The position numbers and the translations under genes were made by a program. Under the pieces are notes generated by a model. That model was not told the origin of the DNA. It searched no databases and saw only the letters and a list, made by a program, of their open reading frames with translations. A stretch of 64,000 bases of DNA from assembly GCA_964457335.1 (NCBI GenBank), contig CAYWGD010000014.1:1-64000 (forward strand), written 5' to 3'. This DNA comes from CAJBVW01 sp964457335 (GTDB lineage Bacteria; Myxococcota_A; UBA796; SXON01). Below, piece after piece: positions 18,621 through 26,419 of this stretch; position 1 is the first letter of the stretch, and every line of letters starts with the position of its first letter.

Positions 18621-19849
18621 CGGAGGTCCTTCGCGAGCCGCAGCCCGGTCACCTGGAAGCGCGTGTCCGGGTGCCAGAAGTTCCGGTAGGTCGCGCGGAC
18701 GTGGTCGGTCGGCGTGAAGCAGCTCCCTCCGCGCAGGACGAGCTGGTTGGCCATGAACTTGCCGTTGTACTCGCCGACCGCGCCGGGGGCGGGCCGGTAG
18801 CCCGGGTAGGCCGCGTACGCGGACGCGGTCCACTGCCACACGTCCCCGTAGGGCCCGCCGCCCGGCAGCGGCCGCAGGGCCCCCGAATCGCGGAAGTTCC
18901 CCGCGACGGACACGCCCTCCGCCGCGTGCTCCCACTCCGCCTCGGTCGGCAGCCGCCCCCCGAGGAAGCGCGCGATCGCGTCGGCCTCGTACCAGGACAC
19001 GTGCGCCACCGGCTCGTCGTCCGCGGCCTCCCGCGTGCCGTCGAGGCCGAACACGAGCCAGGCGTCGCCGTCGACCGTCACGTAGCCGGGCGCGCGGAGG
19101 CCGTTCGCCCGCGCGAACTCGATGCCCTCGGACATCCACAAAGACGGCGTGGTGTACCCGCCCTCGCGCGCGAACGCCTTCGCCTCCGCGACGGTCACGA
19201 GCCGCGTCGCGAGCGCGTACGGCTCGAGCCACACGCGGTGCCGGGGCCCCTCGTTGTCGAACACGAGCCCGGGCGCCGCCGCGCCGATCTCCACGACCCC
19301 GCCCTCGAAGCGCCGCCACCCCGCCTCGGCCGCCGCGCTCCTCGCCCGCACCGGCCCGTGCGCCGTCCGGTACGCCGGCCGGAGCGGGCTCTCCGCGAAG
19401 GCGTGGAGGATGTCCGTGAGGATCAGCTCCTGGTGCTGCTCCTCGTGGGCGATCCCCAGCTCCGTGAGCGGCGCGATCGTGGCCACCACCTCCTCCGGCC
19501 CGCCGAGGAGCGCGTCCATCCGCGCGTCGACCACGCGCCGCCACTCGCCCACCTCGGCGGCGCTCGGCCGGGAGAGCATCCCCCGCCGTGGCCGCGCGTG
19601 CCGGGGCCCCACGGTCTCGTAGTAGCTGTTGAACAGCGTCCCCCAGCGCGCGGCCACCGGCGCCACGCCGTGCGGCGCGAGCACGAAGGTCTCGAAGAAC
19701 CACGTCGTGTGCGCGCGGTGCCACTTGGTCGGGCTGCACGCCGGCATCGACTGCAGGAGCTGGTCCTCGGCGGACAGCGGCGCGGCGAGCGCCTCCGTCG
19801 CCTGGCGCACGTGGTGGTAGCGGCTCCGCAGCCGGTCGCGGTCGAGCAT
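18617..19849 (-). CDS. egtB: Ergothioneine sulfoxide synthase (EgtB)
   Basis: Protein of 410 aa with the two EgtB parts. The first is a DinB-like N-terminal half with KWHRAHTTWFFETF and the iron-binding HEEQHQE (His135, His139, Glu141). The second is a C-terminal FGE-sulfatase-like half (HVSWYEADAIARFLGGRLPTEAEWE, VLRGGSCFTPTDHVRATYRNF). It catalyses O2-dependent C-S bond formation between hercynine and a cysteine or gamma-glutamylcysteine thiol. I start at ATG 19849 (MLDRDRLRSRYHHVRQ) because an upstream in-frame extension to 20014 is Arg/Pro-rich, unlike EgtB, and runs into the repeat region. The message continues into egtD. Confidence 0.92.
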   Translation of the reverse strand: MLDRDRLRSRYHHVRQATEALAAPLSAEDQLLQSMPACSPTKWHRAHTTWFFETFVLAPHGVAPVAARWGTLFNSYYETVGPRHARPRRGMLSRPSAAEVGEWRRVVDARMDALLGGPEEVVATIAPLTELGIAHEEQHQELILTDILHAFAESPLRPAYRTAHGPVRARSAAAEAGWRRFEGGVVEIGAAAPGLVFDNEGPRHRVWLEPYALATRLVTVAEAKAFAREGGYTTPSLWMSEGIEFARANGLRAPGYVTVDGDAWLVFGLDGTREAADDEPVAHVSWYEADAIARFLGGRLPTEAEWEHAAEGVSVAGNFRDSGALRPLPGGGPYGDVWQWTASAYAAYPGYRPAPGAVGEYNGKFMANQLVLRGGSCFTPTDHVRATYRNFWHPDTRFQVTGLRLAKDLR

Positions 19850-19913
19850 CCCCTTCCCTATGTCGGACCCTAAGCACGCGGGAGGAAGGTGGATCTCCCG
19901 GGCGTGCCCCCCG

Positions 19914-19929
19914 GGGGCGAAGACGCCCC
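19914..19929. other. Hairpin with AAGA loop upstream of egtB
   Basis: GGGGCG and CGCCCC arms around an AAGA loop. It belongs to a small set of hairpins with the same loop in this window (22167-22186, 22218-22243 and, on the minus strand, 51373-51392). Confidence 0.45.
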
Positions 19930-20010
19930 TAGGGAAACCTACGGCCGCGGAGGCGTCGTGGAGGTGGCGGGGAGGCTTCCGGAATTGCGACTTGACCCTG
20001 CCGCGGAACG

Positions 20011-20115
20011 CCACGCGTGACGTAGCTCCACAGATGCGCCGCCATCTCCCGCGCTACGTCACGCCACGCGTGACGTAGCTCCACAGATGCGCCGCCATCT
20101 CCCGCGCTACGTCAC
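20011..20115. repeat. 53-bp tandem hairpin repeat, two copies, cut by the scaffold gap
   Basis: Two identical units start at 20011 and 20064; the second runs into the N stretch. Each unit carries an 11-bp perfect inverted repeat, CGTGACGTAGC against GCTACGTCACG, with an inner AGAT/ATCT pair, so it can form a long hairpin. The core AGCTCCACAGATG recurs with a one-base insertion in the 62-bp repeats at 49918. More copies probably lie in the gap. Confidence 0.8.
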
Positions 20116-20215
20116 NNNNNNNNNNNNNNNNNNNNNNNNNNNNNNNNNNNNNNNNNNNNNNNNNNNNNNNNNNNNNNNNNNNNNNNNNNNNNNNNNNNNN
20201 NNNNNNNNNNNNNNN
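20116..20215. other. Scaffold gap of 100 N
   Basis: Exactly 100 N, a conventional placeholder, so the true size is unknown. The left edge is inside the 53-bp hairpin repeat and the right edge inside a different 44-bp tandem repeat, which explains the failed assembly. The whole gene-free stretch between egtB (19849) and the DUF3634-like gene (20716) consists of these repeats, the AAGA hairpin and the gap. Confidence 0.97.
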
Positions 20216-20336
20216 CCGAGCCGCCCCGGGGCTCCCGCGGCGGCTCGCCCCCAGGGTTCCCGAGCCGCCCCGGGGCTCCCGCGGCGGCTCGCCCCCAGGG
20301 TTCCCTAGCCGCCCCGGGGCTCCCGCGGCGGCTCCC
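20216..20336. repeat. 44-bp tandem repeat, about 2.7 copies
   Basis: Units begin at 20217, 20261 and 20305, with the shared core GAGCCGCCCCGGGGCTCCCG (TAGCC in the third). The unit is self-complementary in part (GAGCCGCC with GGCGGCTC), so it can fold. It abuts the scaffold gap; copies are likely missing from the assembly. Confidence 0.8.
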
Positions 20337-20425
20337 AGGCCTCCGCAGCGCGAGAGCGGCTGCCCAGATCCCGCCCAAGACCTACGGCGAGCTTCAGCCC
20401 TCCCGCGAGCTCGATCCCCCGCCGT

Positions 20426-20716
20426 TCAGACGTCCCTCCGCCTCAGGTTCACCACGTTCCGCACCCGCTGCCCCACGCCGTCGGGCAGCCCCGGCGTGCG
20501 GATCGACAGGCCGCCCCCCTTCCCGCGGAGCTCCACGCGCCCGCGCACCCCCGGCGTGAGCGACGCCACCGCCCGCAGGTCCTCCACCAGCCCCGCCGGG
20601 ATCCGCCCGCGCACCACGCGCGCGTCGCCGCCGGCGATCTCGATCACCACGCGCGGGCGCAGCCGCACCCACACGGCGAGGCCGATCACGAGCAAAAACA
20701 GCCAGGAGAAGCTCAT
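20426..20716 (-). CDS. DUF3634-like small membrane-anchored protein
   Basis: A 96-aa protein starting MSFSWLFLLVIGLAVWVRLRPRVVIEI: one N-terminal membrane span, then a short soluble domain (GGDARVVRGRIPAGLVEDLRAVA). This layout resembles DUF3634 proteins, whose function is unknown. Longer in-frame starts upstream give a basic, non-hydrophobic leader that would bury the span, so I chose the ATG directly before it; AGG is eight bases upstream. It is divergent from the next gene with 121 bp between. Confidence 0.6.
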   Translation of the reverse strand: MSFSWLFLLVIGLAVWVRLRPRVVIEIAGGDARVVRGRIPAGLVEDLRAVASLTPGVRGRVELRGKGGGLSIRTPGLPDGVGQRVRNVVNLRRRDV

Positions 20717-20837
20717 CGGGCGGACCTCCGCGGGCGCCGTGCGACCGTGTATCGCGCCGCCGCCCCACTTCGCGTCCAAGGCCCGGCAGGCGGGCTCCCC
20801 CGCGCGTGATACCTCGGCCCCGACCACGGGAGCCTTC

Positions 20838-21437
20838 ATGGACGACCTCGTTCCCTTCCTCGACCGCGTCTTCTCCCGCCTCCCGGCCGCGCCGCCCCGC
20901 GAGTTCCAGTTCTTCCACTGGAGCCAGCCCGGCCGCGCCACCGAGGAGGGCTTCGGCCTCCTCCCGGTGCCGGGCCTCGATCCCCAGAAGGCGATCGACG
21001 CGGTGATGGACGTCGACCACTACGTCGGCAACGTCGAGCACGTGAAGGTGTGCCGCACGATCGCCGACGGCCGCTTCGTGCCGCCCGCCGCCGCGCGCTT
21101 CTACCAGCGCATCGACGTGCCGATGCTCGGCTCCGTGCACCACGAGCTCGTCATCCGGCGCCTCGGCGAGCGGAAGGGCTACACCCTCGCCGGCTGGGAC
21201 CTGTTGCGCCCCGAGACCGACGCGCTCTCGCCCAAGGACGGCGCCCGCAGCGACTACAGCACCGGCGCCTGGCTCGCCGCGCCCGGCATCATCGGGTACG
21301 CGCTCGCCTCCGCGCCCCGGCGCGACGACGTCGGGCTGCTCAAGTGGAAGGCGCTCACCGCCGGCGCCGACGTGGCCGCCTCGCGCGTGCTCCGCGCCAA
21401 CCTCGAGGGCCTCGCCCGCTGGGCCGCGCGCCGGTAG
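20838..21437 (+). CDS. Conserved protein of unknown function, possibly SRPBCC-like
   Basis: A 199-aa soluble protein with no signal peptide. Segments such as AIDAVMDVDHYVGNVEHVKVCRTI and FYQRIDVPMLGSVHHELVIRRL, then GYTLAGWDLL and a closing helix NLEGLARWAARR, follow the order of START/SRPBCC lipid-binding folds, but I have no clear family match. GGAG lies 7-10 bases before the ATG. SRAP follows 39 bp downstream in the same direction. Confidence 0.6.
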   Translation: MDDLVPFLDRVFSRLPAAPPREFQFFHWSQPGRATEEGFGLLPVPGLDPQKAIDAVMDVDHYVGNVEHVKVCRTIADGRFVPPAAARFYQRIDVPMLGSVHHELVIRRLGERKGYTLAGWDLLRPETDALSPKDGARSDYSTGAWLAAPGIIGYALASAPRRDDVGLLKWKALTAGADVAASRVLRANLEGLARWAARR

Positions 21438-21463
21438 GCCGCCCGCGACGCCGCTGCGCCGGG

Positions 21464-21469
21464 TACGCT
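21464..21469 (+). promoter_or_regulatory. TANNNT -10-like box before the SRAP gene
   Basis: TACGCT lies seven bases before ATG 21477 and no ribosome site lies between, as expected of a leaderless transcript. Confidence 0.4.
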
Positions 21470-21476
21470 CGCGGGC

Positions 21477-22133
21477 ATGACCGCCCGGCTCTGCCTCGAT
21501 CTCACCCCCGAGGACCTCCTCGCGCTCTACCACATCCAGGCCCAGGCCTGGCCCGACCGCGCGAAGCTCCCCCGCTACAACGCCGCCCCGCGACAGGCCC
21601 TCCCCGTCGTGGTCAGCGACGGCGGCGTGCGCAGCGTCGTCGCGATGCGCTGGGGCTTCCCGCAGCCCTGGAAGCCCCGCCCCTTCGACGCGCCGCCGCT
21701 GGTGAACGCGCAGTGCGAGACCGCCGCGTCGAAGCCCACCTGGTCGAAGGCCCTGCGCGAGCGACGCGCGATCGTGCCGTGCACCGGCTTCTACGAGTGG
21801 GTCGGCGAGGGCGTCGAGCGCACCCCCATGCTCTTCCGCCGTCGCGACGGCCGGCCCCTCTCCCTCGCCGCGGTCTGGGCTGCCTTCGACTGGGACGAGC
21901 GCAAGGCCTGGCCGTGCGTGTCCGTCCTCACCTGCGCGCCGAACGCCACCGTCGCGCCGGTGCACGACCGCATGCCCGTCGTCGTCGCCCCCGACCACGA
22001 GGACGCCTGGCTCCACGGCGACTACGACGCGCTGCTCCGCCCCGCCGCCGACGACGTGCTCGTCGCCGCACCCGCGAGCCGCCGCCTCAACCACGTGGAC
22101 GCCGAGGGGCCGGAGCTGCTGGTCGCCGACTGA
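21477..22133 (+). CDS. SRAP (HMCES/YedK) family abasic-site protein with Thr at position 2
   Basis: Protein of 218 aa. SRAP proteins crosslink to abasic sites in single-stranded DNA through the amine and thiol of Cys2. Other active-site residues are present and line up in order with YedK: Asn77 in VNAQCETAA, Glu107 in GFYEW and His163 in HDRMP; RYNAAP and RWGF are also kept. The N-terminus, however, reads MTARLCLDL where the family has MCGR. Position 2 is therefore Thr and position 3 Ala, with Arg4 conserved and a Cys at position 6. After Met removal the nucleophile would be Thr, or the protein may not crosslink through a thiazolidine. The ATG is fixed by the family alignment. The stop codon is the left end of a palindrome. 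Confidence 0.88.
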   Translation: MTARLCLDLTPEDLLALYHIQAQAWPDRAKLPRYNAAPRQALPVVVSDGGVRSVVAMRWGFPQPWKPRPFDAPPLVNAQCETAASKPTWSKALRERRAIVPCTGFYEWVGEGVERTPMLFRRRDGRPLSLAAVWAAFDWDERKAWPCVSVLTCAPNATVAPVHDRMPVVVAPDHEDAWLHGDYDALLRPAADDVLVAAPASRRLNHVDAEGPELLVAD

Positions 22134-22151
22134 TACATCTCGCATGTATCA
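22131..22151. repeat. TGATACAT palindrome at the SRAP stop codon
   Basis: TGATACAT and ATGTATCA arms (8 bp, perfect) around CTCGC. The first three bases are the TGA stop of the SRAP gene. It is one of a family of AT-rich palindromes at gene ends between 22.1 and 36.1 kb. Confidence 0.75.
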
Positions 22152-22166
22152 ATCCCCCGGGCGCCC

Positions 22167-22243
22167 CCCGCCCGAAGACGGGCGGGTCGGTCCCCTCCGG
22201 TCTCGGCCTCGCGGCCTCGGTCGGCGCGAAGACGCGCCGACCG
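22167..22243. terminator. Two strong hairpins with AAGA loops between convergent genes
   Basis: First hairpin: CCCGCCCG/CGGGCGGG around AAGA (22167-22186). Second: CGGTCGGCGCG/CGCGCCGACCG around AAGA (22218-22243), an 11-bp perfect stem. They lie between the SRAP gene and the convergent acidic lipoprotein gene, and probably stop transcription; there is no T tract. The stretch 22244-22323 shows nothing else. Confidence 0.5.
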
Positions 22244-22323
22244 CGCGGCCGAGGCGGCCGCGCGACCTCCGGGCACCTGGCGCGGCCCCGGCGCAGACCC
22301 TGCCGCCCCCCGCGGGCCGCCCG

Positions 22324-22890
22324 CTACGGCACCGTCACGCTCGTCGACGCCCCGCCGTACGCGATCGTCCACGTCCCCGACGGCACCTCGGAGAGCGTGT
22401 ACGACAGCGTCAGGCCGGTGAAGCAGTCGCAGAAGTCGTTGGTGAGGGCGTACTCGGGCGTCAGGATGTTCGTGCGGAGGCTGAGCGTCGCGGTCACGGC
22501 CGCGTCCGGGCAGCACCCGTCGGCGAAGTGCGCGTCGACGACCGCGATCGTGCCGGGACCGGTCGACGTCGCGGTGATCGTGTGGGCCGTGGTCGGGTCG
22601 ATCGTCGTGAGCGCCACGTCCGTCACCACGAGCTCGCAGATGCCGTCCTCCCCGCAGTCGACCGTGCCGGTGTCGGTGTCGGTGTCCGAATCCGTGTCGG
22701 CGTCGGTGTCCGCGTCCGTGTCGGCGTCGGTGTCCGTATCGGTGTCGGCGTCGGTGTCGGCGTCGGTGTCGGTGTCCGAGTCGGCGTCCGTGTCGGCGTC
22801 GGCCTCGCCGGTGTCGGTGTCCTCGGAGCCGGTGTCCTTGTCGCCGCCGGAGCAGCCGGCGAGCGCGAGCGCGAAGAGGAGCGTACGCAT
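22324..22890 (-). CDS. Lipoprotein with Asp/Thr repeat linker
   Basis: Protein of 188 aa. MRTLLFALALAGC is a lipoprotein signal (Cys13). Residues about 15-77 are almost only Asp, Thr and Ala (DTDADTD repeats), coded by a hexamer microsatellite. A Cys-containing beta-rich domain follows (CGEDGICELVVTDVALTTI, CCPDAAVTATLSL). The acidic linker probably holds the domain away from the membrane, or binds cations. GAGG is near the ATG. The domain matches nothing I recognise. Confidence 0.8.
   Translation of the reverse strand: MRTLLFALALAGCSGGDKDTGSEDTDTGEADADTDADSDTDTDADTDADTDTDTDADTDADTDADTDSDTDTDTGTVDCGEDGICELVVTDVALTTIDPTTAHTITATSTGPGTIAVVDAHFADGCCPDAAVTATLSLRTNILTPEYALTNDFCDCFTGLTLSYTLSEVPSGTWTIAYGGASTSVTVP
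22674..22820. repeat. Hexamer microsatellite encoding (DT)n
   Basis: Degenerate tandem GTGTCG/GCGTCG/GTCCGA-type hexamers, read on the minus strand as Asp-Thr, Asp-Ala and Asp-Ser. All changes keep the frame. Similar tracts occur in the genes at 23034, 51412 and 63727. Confidence 0.8.
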
Positions 22891-23033
22891 GGATCCCTCG
22901 ACCCGACTGTGCCACCGCGCGGGGCGGGTGCCAACCCCGACGCCCCGTTGCGGGGGGCGACGCGCGGGTGGTAGGGTCCGGCGGGACCGCGGCGCTCCTC
23001 CGCGGTGAACCCCGGTCCTACCTTCGAGGCCCC

Positions 23034-24176
23034 TTGAACCTCGTCCGGCTCGTTTTCGCGCTCCTGGTCGGCTGCGGGCCCGGCTCGGTGAAGCTCGGCC
23101 CGGGCGACGACGCCGACACCAGCGGCGCCGACACGAGCGGCCCCGACACCGACGCGGACACCGCCGCCGACACGGCCGGGTCCGACACCTCCACCATCCC
23201 GGACACCGGGTCGCCCGACACGGCGCCGGTCGACGCGGACAGGGACGGCGCGCCGCTCGCCGTCGACTGCGACGACGCCGACCCCCTCGTCCACCCCGGC
23301 GCCGCCGAGGTCTGCAACGGCGCGGACGACGACTGCGACACGCTCGTCGACGGGCAGGACCCGGGCGTGGAGGGCGCGACCACCTGGTACCGGGACGCCG
23401 ACGAGGACGGGCGCGGCGACGCCGCCCAGCCCTTCGTCGCGTGCACGCAGCCCCGCGGCTACGTGCCCTCCGCCGACGACTGCGACGACGCCGACGCCAC
23501 GGACGCCTGCGCCGGCGGCGACACGGGCGGCGACACCGGCGCGACCTCGGTCGCCTGTGGCGCCGGGGCGTGGTGCCTCGACCTCGCCGACGACGTGAAC
23601 CGCGACCACACGAACGGCCCCTGGACGGACAACCCCTCGGAGAGCTTCGACGTGGCGCCGGGCACCCACGCCTGGACCGTCGCCGACGGCTCCTCCATCG
23701 AGTTCGTGATCGTCGACCCCGACACCAACGGCGGGGCGAGCCTGCTCCTCACCCACGGCGGCGAGAGCTGGCGGCCGAGCTATACGTTCCCCACGTCGTT
23801 CACGATCGACGGCGAGGGCGCGAGCGGCACGCGGATGCACGTCGCGGGTCTCGCGTCGGGCTGGTCGGACCCCACGTACTTCACCGGCGTGGCGGCCACG
23901 ATGACCCTCGCCTTCACGGACGGCACCGAGCAGGTCGTCGAGCTCGCGAACGGGACGAACCTCGACGACTGGAACCACACCTGGCACTCCGTCAGCGACG
24001 CCGCCGCGGTGCGCGTGTACGAGGACACGACCTACGGCCGACACATCGACGCGGTCACGGTCGAGCTCACCTCCACAGCGCCCATCGACACCATCACCGT
24101 CCTCGACGACGCCACGGTGCACACGGGCACGGCCGAGAAGACCTCGGTGGCGATCTTCGCGATTACCATCGAGTGA
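23034..24176 (+). CDS. Lipoprotein with MopE-type metal-binding repeats
   Basis: Protein of 380 aa. I use TTG 23034 because it gives a clean lipoprotein signal (NLVRLVFALLVGC) and has GAGG four bases upstream; a GTG 66 bases earlier would add a non-signal leader. After an Asp/Thr-rich linker come two MopE-like units (DCDDADPLVHPGAAEVCNGADDDCD, DDCDDADATDACAG). A beta-rich C-terminal domain of about 200 residues follows (MTLAFTDGTEQVVELANG). The motifs suggest a surface or periplasmic cation-binding lipoprotein. The stop codon forms one end of a palindrome whose other end is the stop of the convergent methyltransferase. Confidence 0.78.
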   Translation: MNLVRLVFALLVGCGPGSVKLGPGDDADTSGADTSGPDTDADTAADTAGSDTSTIPDTGSPDTAPVDADRDGAPLAVDCDDADPLVHPGAAEVCNGADDDCDTLVDGQDPGVEGATTWYRDADEDGRGDAAQPFVACTQPRGYVPSADDCDDADATDACAGGDTGGDTGATSVACGAGAWCLDLADDVNRDHTNGPWTDNPSESFDVAPGTHAWTVADGSSIEFVIVDPDTNGGASLLLTHGGESWRPSYTFPTSFTIDGEGASGTRMHVAGLASGWSDPTYFTGVAATMTLAFTDGTEQVVELANGTNLDDWNHTWHSVSDAAAVRVYEDTTYGRHIDAVTVELTSTAPIDTITVLDDATVHTGTAEKTSVAIFAITIE

Positions 24177-24192
24177 TACATCCCGTGTATCA
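24174..24192. repeat. TGATACA palindrome made of two convergent stop codons
   Basis: TGATACA and TGTATCA arms around TCCCG. Bases 24174-24176 are the TGA of the plus-strand lipoprotein gene, and 24190-24192 are the stop of the minus-strand methyltransferase. The palindrome thus spans the whole space between the two coding regions. Confidence 0.85.
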
Positions 24193-24852
24193 GCCCGGCT
24201 CGACCTCGAGCAGCAAGGCCTCCCGCTCGGTGCGGCTCTCGAGGTCCATCGTGGTCGGGACGGTGTACCGCGCGATCACGCGCACGCCCTCGCGGGGCGC
24301 GAACGCGCGGCCCGGCTCCGCGATGATCACGCGCCGGTCGCGCGCCAGCCCGCGGAGCCAGCCCATGAGCCGCGCCGCCAGCGTCTTCTCGTAGCAGAGG
24401 TCGCCGACGAGCACGAGGTCGGCCTCCACGTCGGCGCCGGTCGAGAGGTCGCCGGGCCGCGTCGCGATGGTGACGCCGTTCGCGTCCGCGTTGAGCCGCG
24501 CCGCGACGAGCGCGAGGGGATCGACATCGTTCGCCGTCGCGATCGCCCCGGCCCGCGCCGCCGCGATCGCCGCGAGCCCGCCCCCCGCGCCCACGTCGAG
24601 CACGCGACGCCCGGCGACCGTCGCCGGATTGTCGAGGATCCACCGCGCGAGCGCCTGGCTGCCGGGCCACGCGAAGGCCCAGAACGGCGGCTCGATCCCG
24701 GCCTCTCCGAGGGCCTCCTCGGTAGCCTGCCAGAGCGGCGTCACCTCGTCGGCAGCGTACACCTGGAGCTCGGGGACGAACGGCGGCCGCACGAGCCGCG
24801 TGTGGGCGCGCACGAAGGCCTCGGGATCGTCCCGCACGGGAGCAGGGCTCAC
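24190..24852 (-). CDS. METTL20/EtfB-type protein lysine methyltransferase-like protein
   Basis: Protein of 220 aa from a GTG. It contains PPFWAFAWPGSQALARWILDNP, then a SAM-binding RVLDVGAGGGLAAIAAARAGA and ANDVDPLALVAARLNADANGV, the pattern of the small class I methyltransferases that include ETF-beta lysine methyltransferase. The target could be another protein or small amine. GTG 24852 overlaps the TGA of the preceding methyltransferase (GTGA), so the two are coupled. An extension to 25026 would overlap that gene and lacks family features. Confidence 0.8.
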   Translation of the reverse strand: MSPAPVRDDPEAFVRAHTRLVRPPFVPELQVYAADEVTPLWQATEEALGEAGIEPPFWAFAWPGSQALARWILDNPATVAGRRVLDVGAGGGLAAIAAARAGAIATANDVDPLALVAARLNADANGVTIATRPGDLSTGADVEADLVLVGDLCYEKTLAARLMGWLRGLARDRRVIIAEPGRAFAPREGVRVIARYTVPTTMDLESRTEREALLLEVEPG

Positions 24853-25598
24853 GTCGAGAACGCCCGCACGGTCAGCGGCATCCGCACCGCCCGCGCCTCG
24901 TCCCCCGGCCACACCGCCGCGAGGTTCGGGGCCAGCTCCGCGAGCACGTCCCGCCCCTCCACCTCGGCGAGCCGCGTCACCGCCGACCACGTGCGCAGGT
25001 ACGCGACGAGCTGATCGCGCGTCCACTCGAGCTCGATGGCGAACGGGGGCGCGGCCAGCTCCGGCCAGGGGAAGGCGACCGACCGGTAGCCCCCGAACAG
25101 GAGGTGGTTCCGCGCCGACCAGTGCGGGTGGAGCACGGGCAAGAGCTCGGCCTCGATCAGCGCGTCCACCGCGGGGTCGACGTTGAACCAGCCGTAGCTC
25201 GCCGCCACGAACACGCCGCCGGGGCGGAGCAGCGTCCGCACCTTGGTGAAGAAGGGCTCCCCGGCGAACCAGTGGAGCGCCTGGAACACGGTCACGAGGT
25301 CGACGGCGCCGGCGAGATCGTCGGCCGGAAACGTCTCCGCGTCCCCGACCCGGCCCTCCACCCGCGGATCCCGGATCGAGCCGACGAGGTCCGCGCTCTG
25401 GTCGACGGCGACGACGCGGTCGAAGTGGTCCGCGAGCGCGACGGCCCCCTGCCCGGCGCCCGTGGCCACGTCCACGGCGAGCGCCCGGCCCGGGGCGGTC
25501 TCGGCGAGCCAGTCGAACAGCGGGTCGGGGTAGGTCGGGCGGTGCCGCGCGTAGGCGGCGGCGTGGCGCCCGAAGGAGGAGGCGTGGTCGAAGGACAT
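24849..25598 (-). CDS. Class I SAM-dependent methyltransferase
   Basis: Protein of 249 aa of the methyltransferase type 11 group: SSFGRHAAAYARHRPTYPDPLFDWL opening, SAM-binding AVDVATGAGQGAVALADHF, VVAVDQSADLV and LVTVFQALHWF. Yeast TMT1-like and many uncharacterised bacterial enzymes share this layout; the substrate is unknown. GTGA overlap couples it to the EtfB-type methyltransferase. The SDR gene ends 28 bp upstream in the same direction, so all three may form one transcript. Confidence 0.85.
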   Translation of the reverse strand: MSFDHASSFGRHAAAYARHRPTYPDPLFDWLAETAPGRALAVDVATGAGQGAVALADHFDRVVAVDQSADLVGSIRDPRVEGRVGDAETFPADDLAGAVDLVTVFQALHWFAGEPFFTKVRTLLRPGGVFVAASYGWFNVDPAVDALIEAELLPVLHPHWSARNHLLFGGYRSVAFPWPELAAPPFAIELEWTRDQLVAYLRTWSAVTRLAEVEGRDVLAELAPNLAAVWPGDEARAVRMPLTVRAFST

Positions 25599-25626
25599 GC
25601 CGCCACGTATCCGGAGGCGCGAGCCG

Positions 25627-26376
25627 CTACCCGCGCACGACCTGAAAGGGACCGAAGGCCTGGCAGCCGGCCATCAGCTCGATGCGGTTCACGTTCACGT
25701 TCGGCGGGCGCGACACGGCCCACCACACGGCGTCGGCGATGTCGTCCGCGGTGAGCGGGGCGGTGCCCTCGTACACCTTGGCGGCCTTGTCCGCGTCGCC
25801 CTTGAAGCGCACCACCGAGAACTCGGTGTCGGCGAGCCCGGGCTCGATGTCGGTCACGCGGATGCCCTTGGACACGAGGTCCGCGCGCAGGTTGAGCGCG
25901 AGCTGGGCCACGAAGGCCTTGGTCGCGCCGTACACGTTGCCCCCCGGGTAGGGGTAGATGCCGGCGACCGAGCCGATGGTGACGACGTGCCCGCCGCCCG
26001 CCGCGACCATCTGCGGGAGGAGCGCGCGGATCGTGTAGGTCAGGCCCTTCACGTTGGTGTCGATCATCGTGTCCCAGTCGTCGAGATCGGCGCGGTCCGC
26101 CGGCTCGAGCCCGAGCGCGAGGCCCGCGTTGGCGACGGCCACCCGCACCGGGCCCCAGCCCGCCGGGATGGCGTCGGCGGCCGCGAGGACGGCGTCCCGA
26201 TCCCGCACATCGAGCACGAGCGGGTGCACCGCCGCCCCCAGCTCCGCCGCCAGGGCCTCGAGCCGATCCCGGCGGCGCCCCGACGCGACGACGCGCCATC
26301 CCTCCGCCACGAACCGGCGCGTGATGGCCTCGCCGAAGCCCGAGGTGGCCCCCGTGACGAACGCGGTCGCTCCCAT
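25627..26376 (-). CDS. ydfG: YdfG-like short-chain dehydrogenase (NADP, 3-hydroxy acids)
   Basis: Protein of 249 aa. NADP-binding TGATSGFGEAITRRF with a basic GRRRDRL, catalytic Ser in IGSVAGIYPYPGGNVYGATKAF with Tyr and Lys in Y-x3-K, and the YdfG-type C-terminus (PGLADTEFSVVRFKGDADKAAKVYEGTAPLTADDIADAVWW...NVNRIELM). E. coli YdfG oxidises L-allo-threonine and 3-hydroxy acids. GGAGG is upstream of the ATG. It is divergent from the HxpB-like gene with 43 bp between the starts. Confidence 0.88.
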   Translation of the reverse strand: MGATAFVTGATSGFGEAITRRFVAEGWRVVASGRRRDRLEALAAELGAAVHPLVLDVRDRDAVLAAADAIPAGWGPVRVAVANAGLALGLEPADRADLDDWDTMIDTNVKGLTYTIRALLPQMVAAGGGHVVTIGSVAGIYPYPGGNVYGATKAFVAQLALNLRADLVSKGIRVTDIEPGLADTEFSVVRFKGDADKAAKVYEGTAPLTADDIADAVWWAVSRPPNVNVNRIELMAGCQAFGPFQVVRG

Positions 26377-26419
26377 CTCGCCTCCGCGGCCCGCCTAACG
26401 CGCGATAGCAGGCGCCCCC

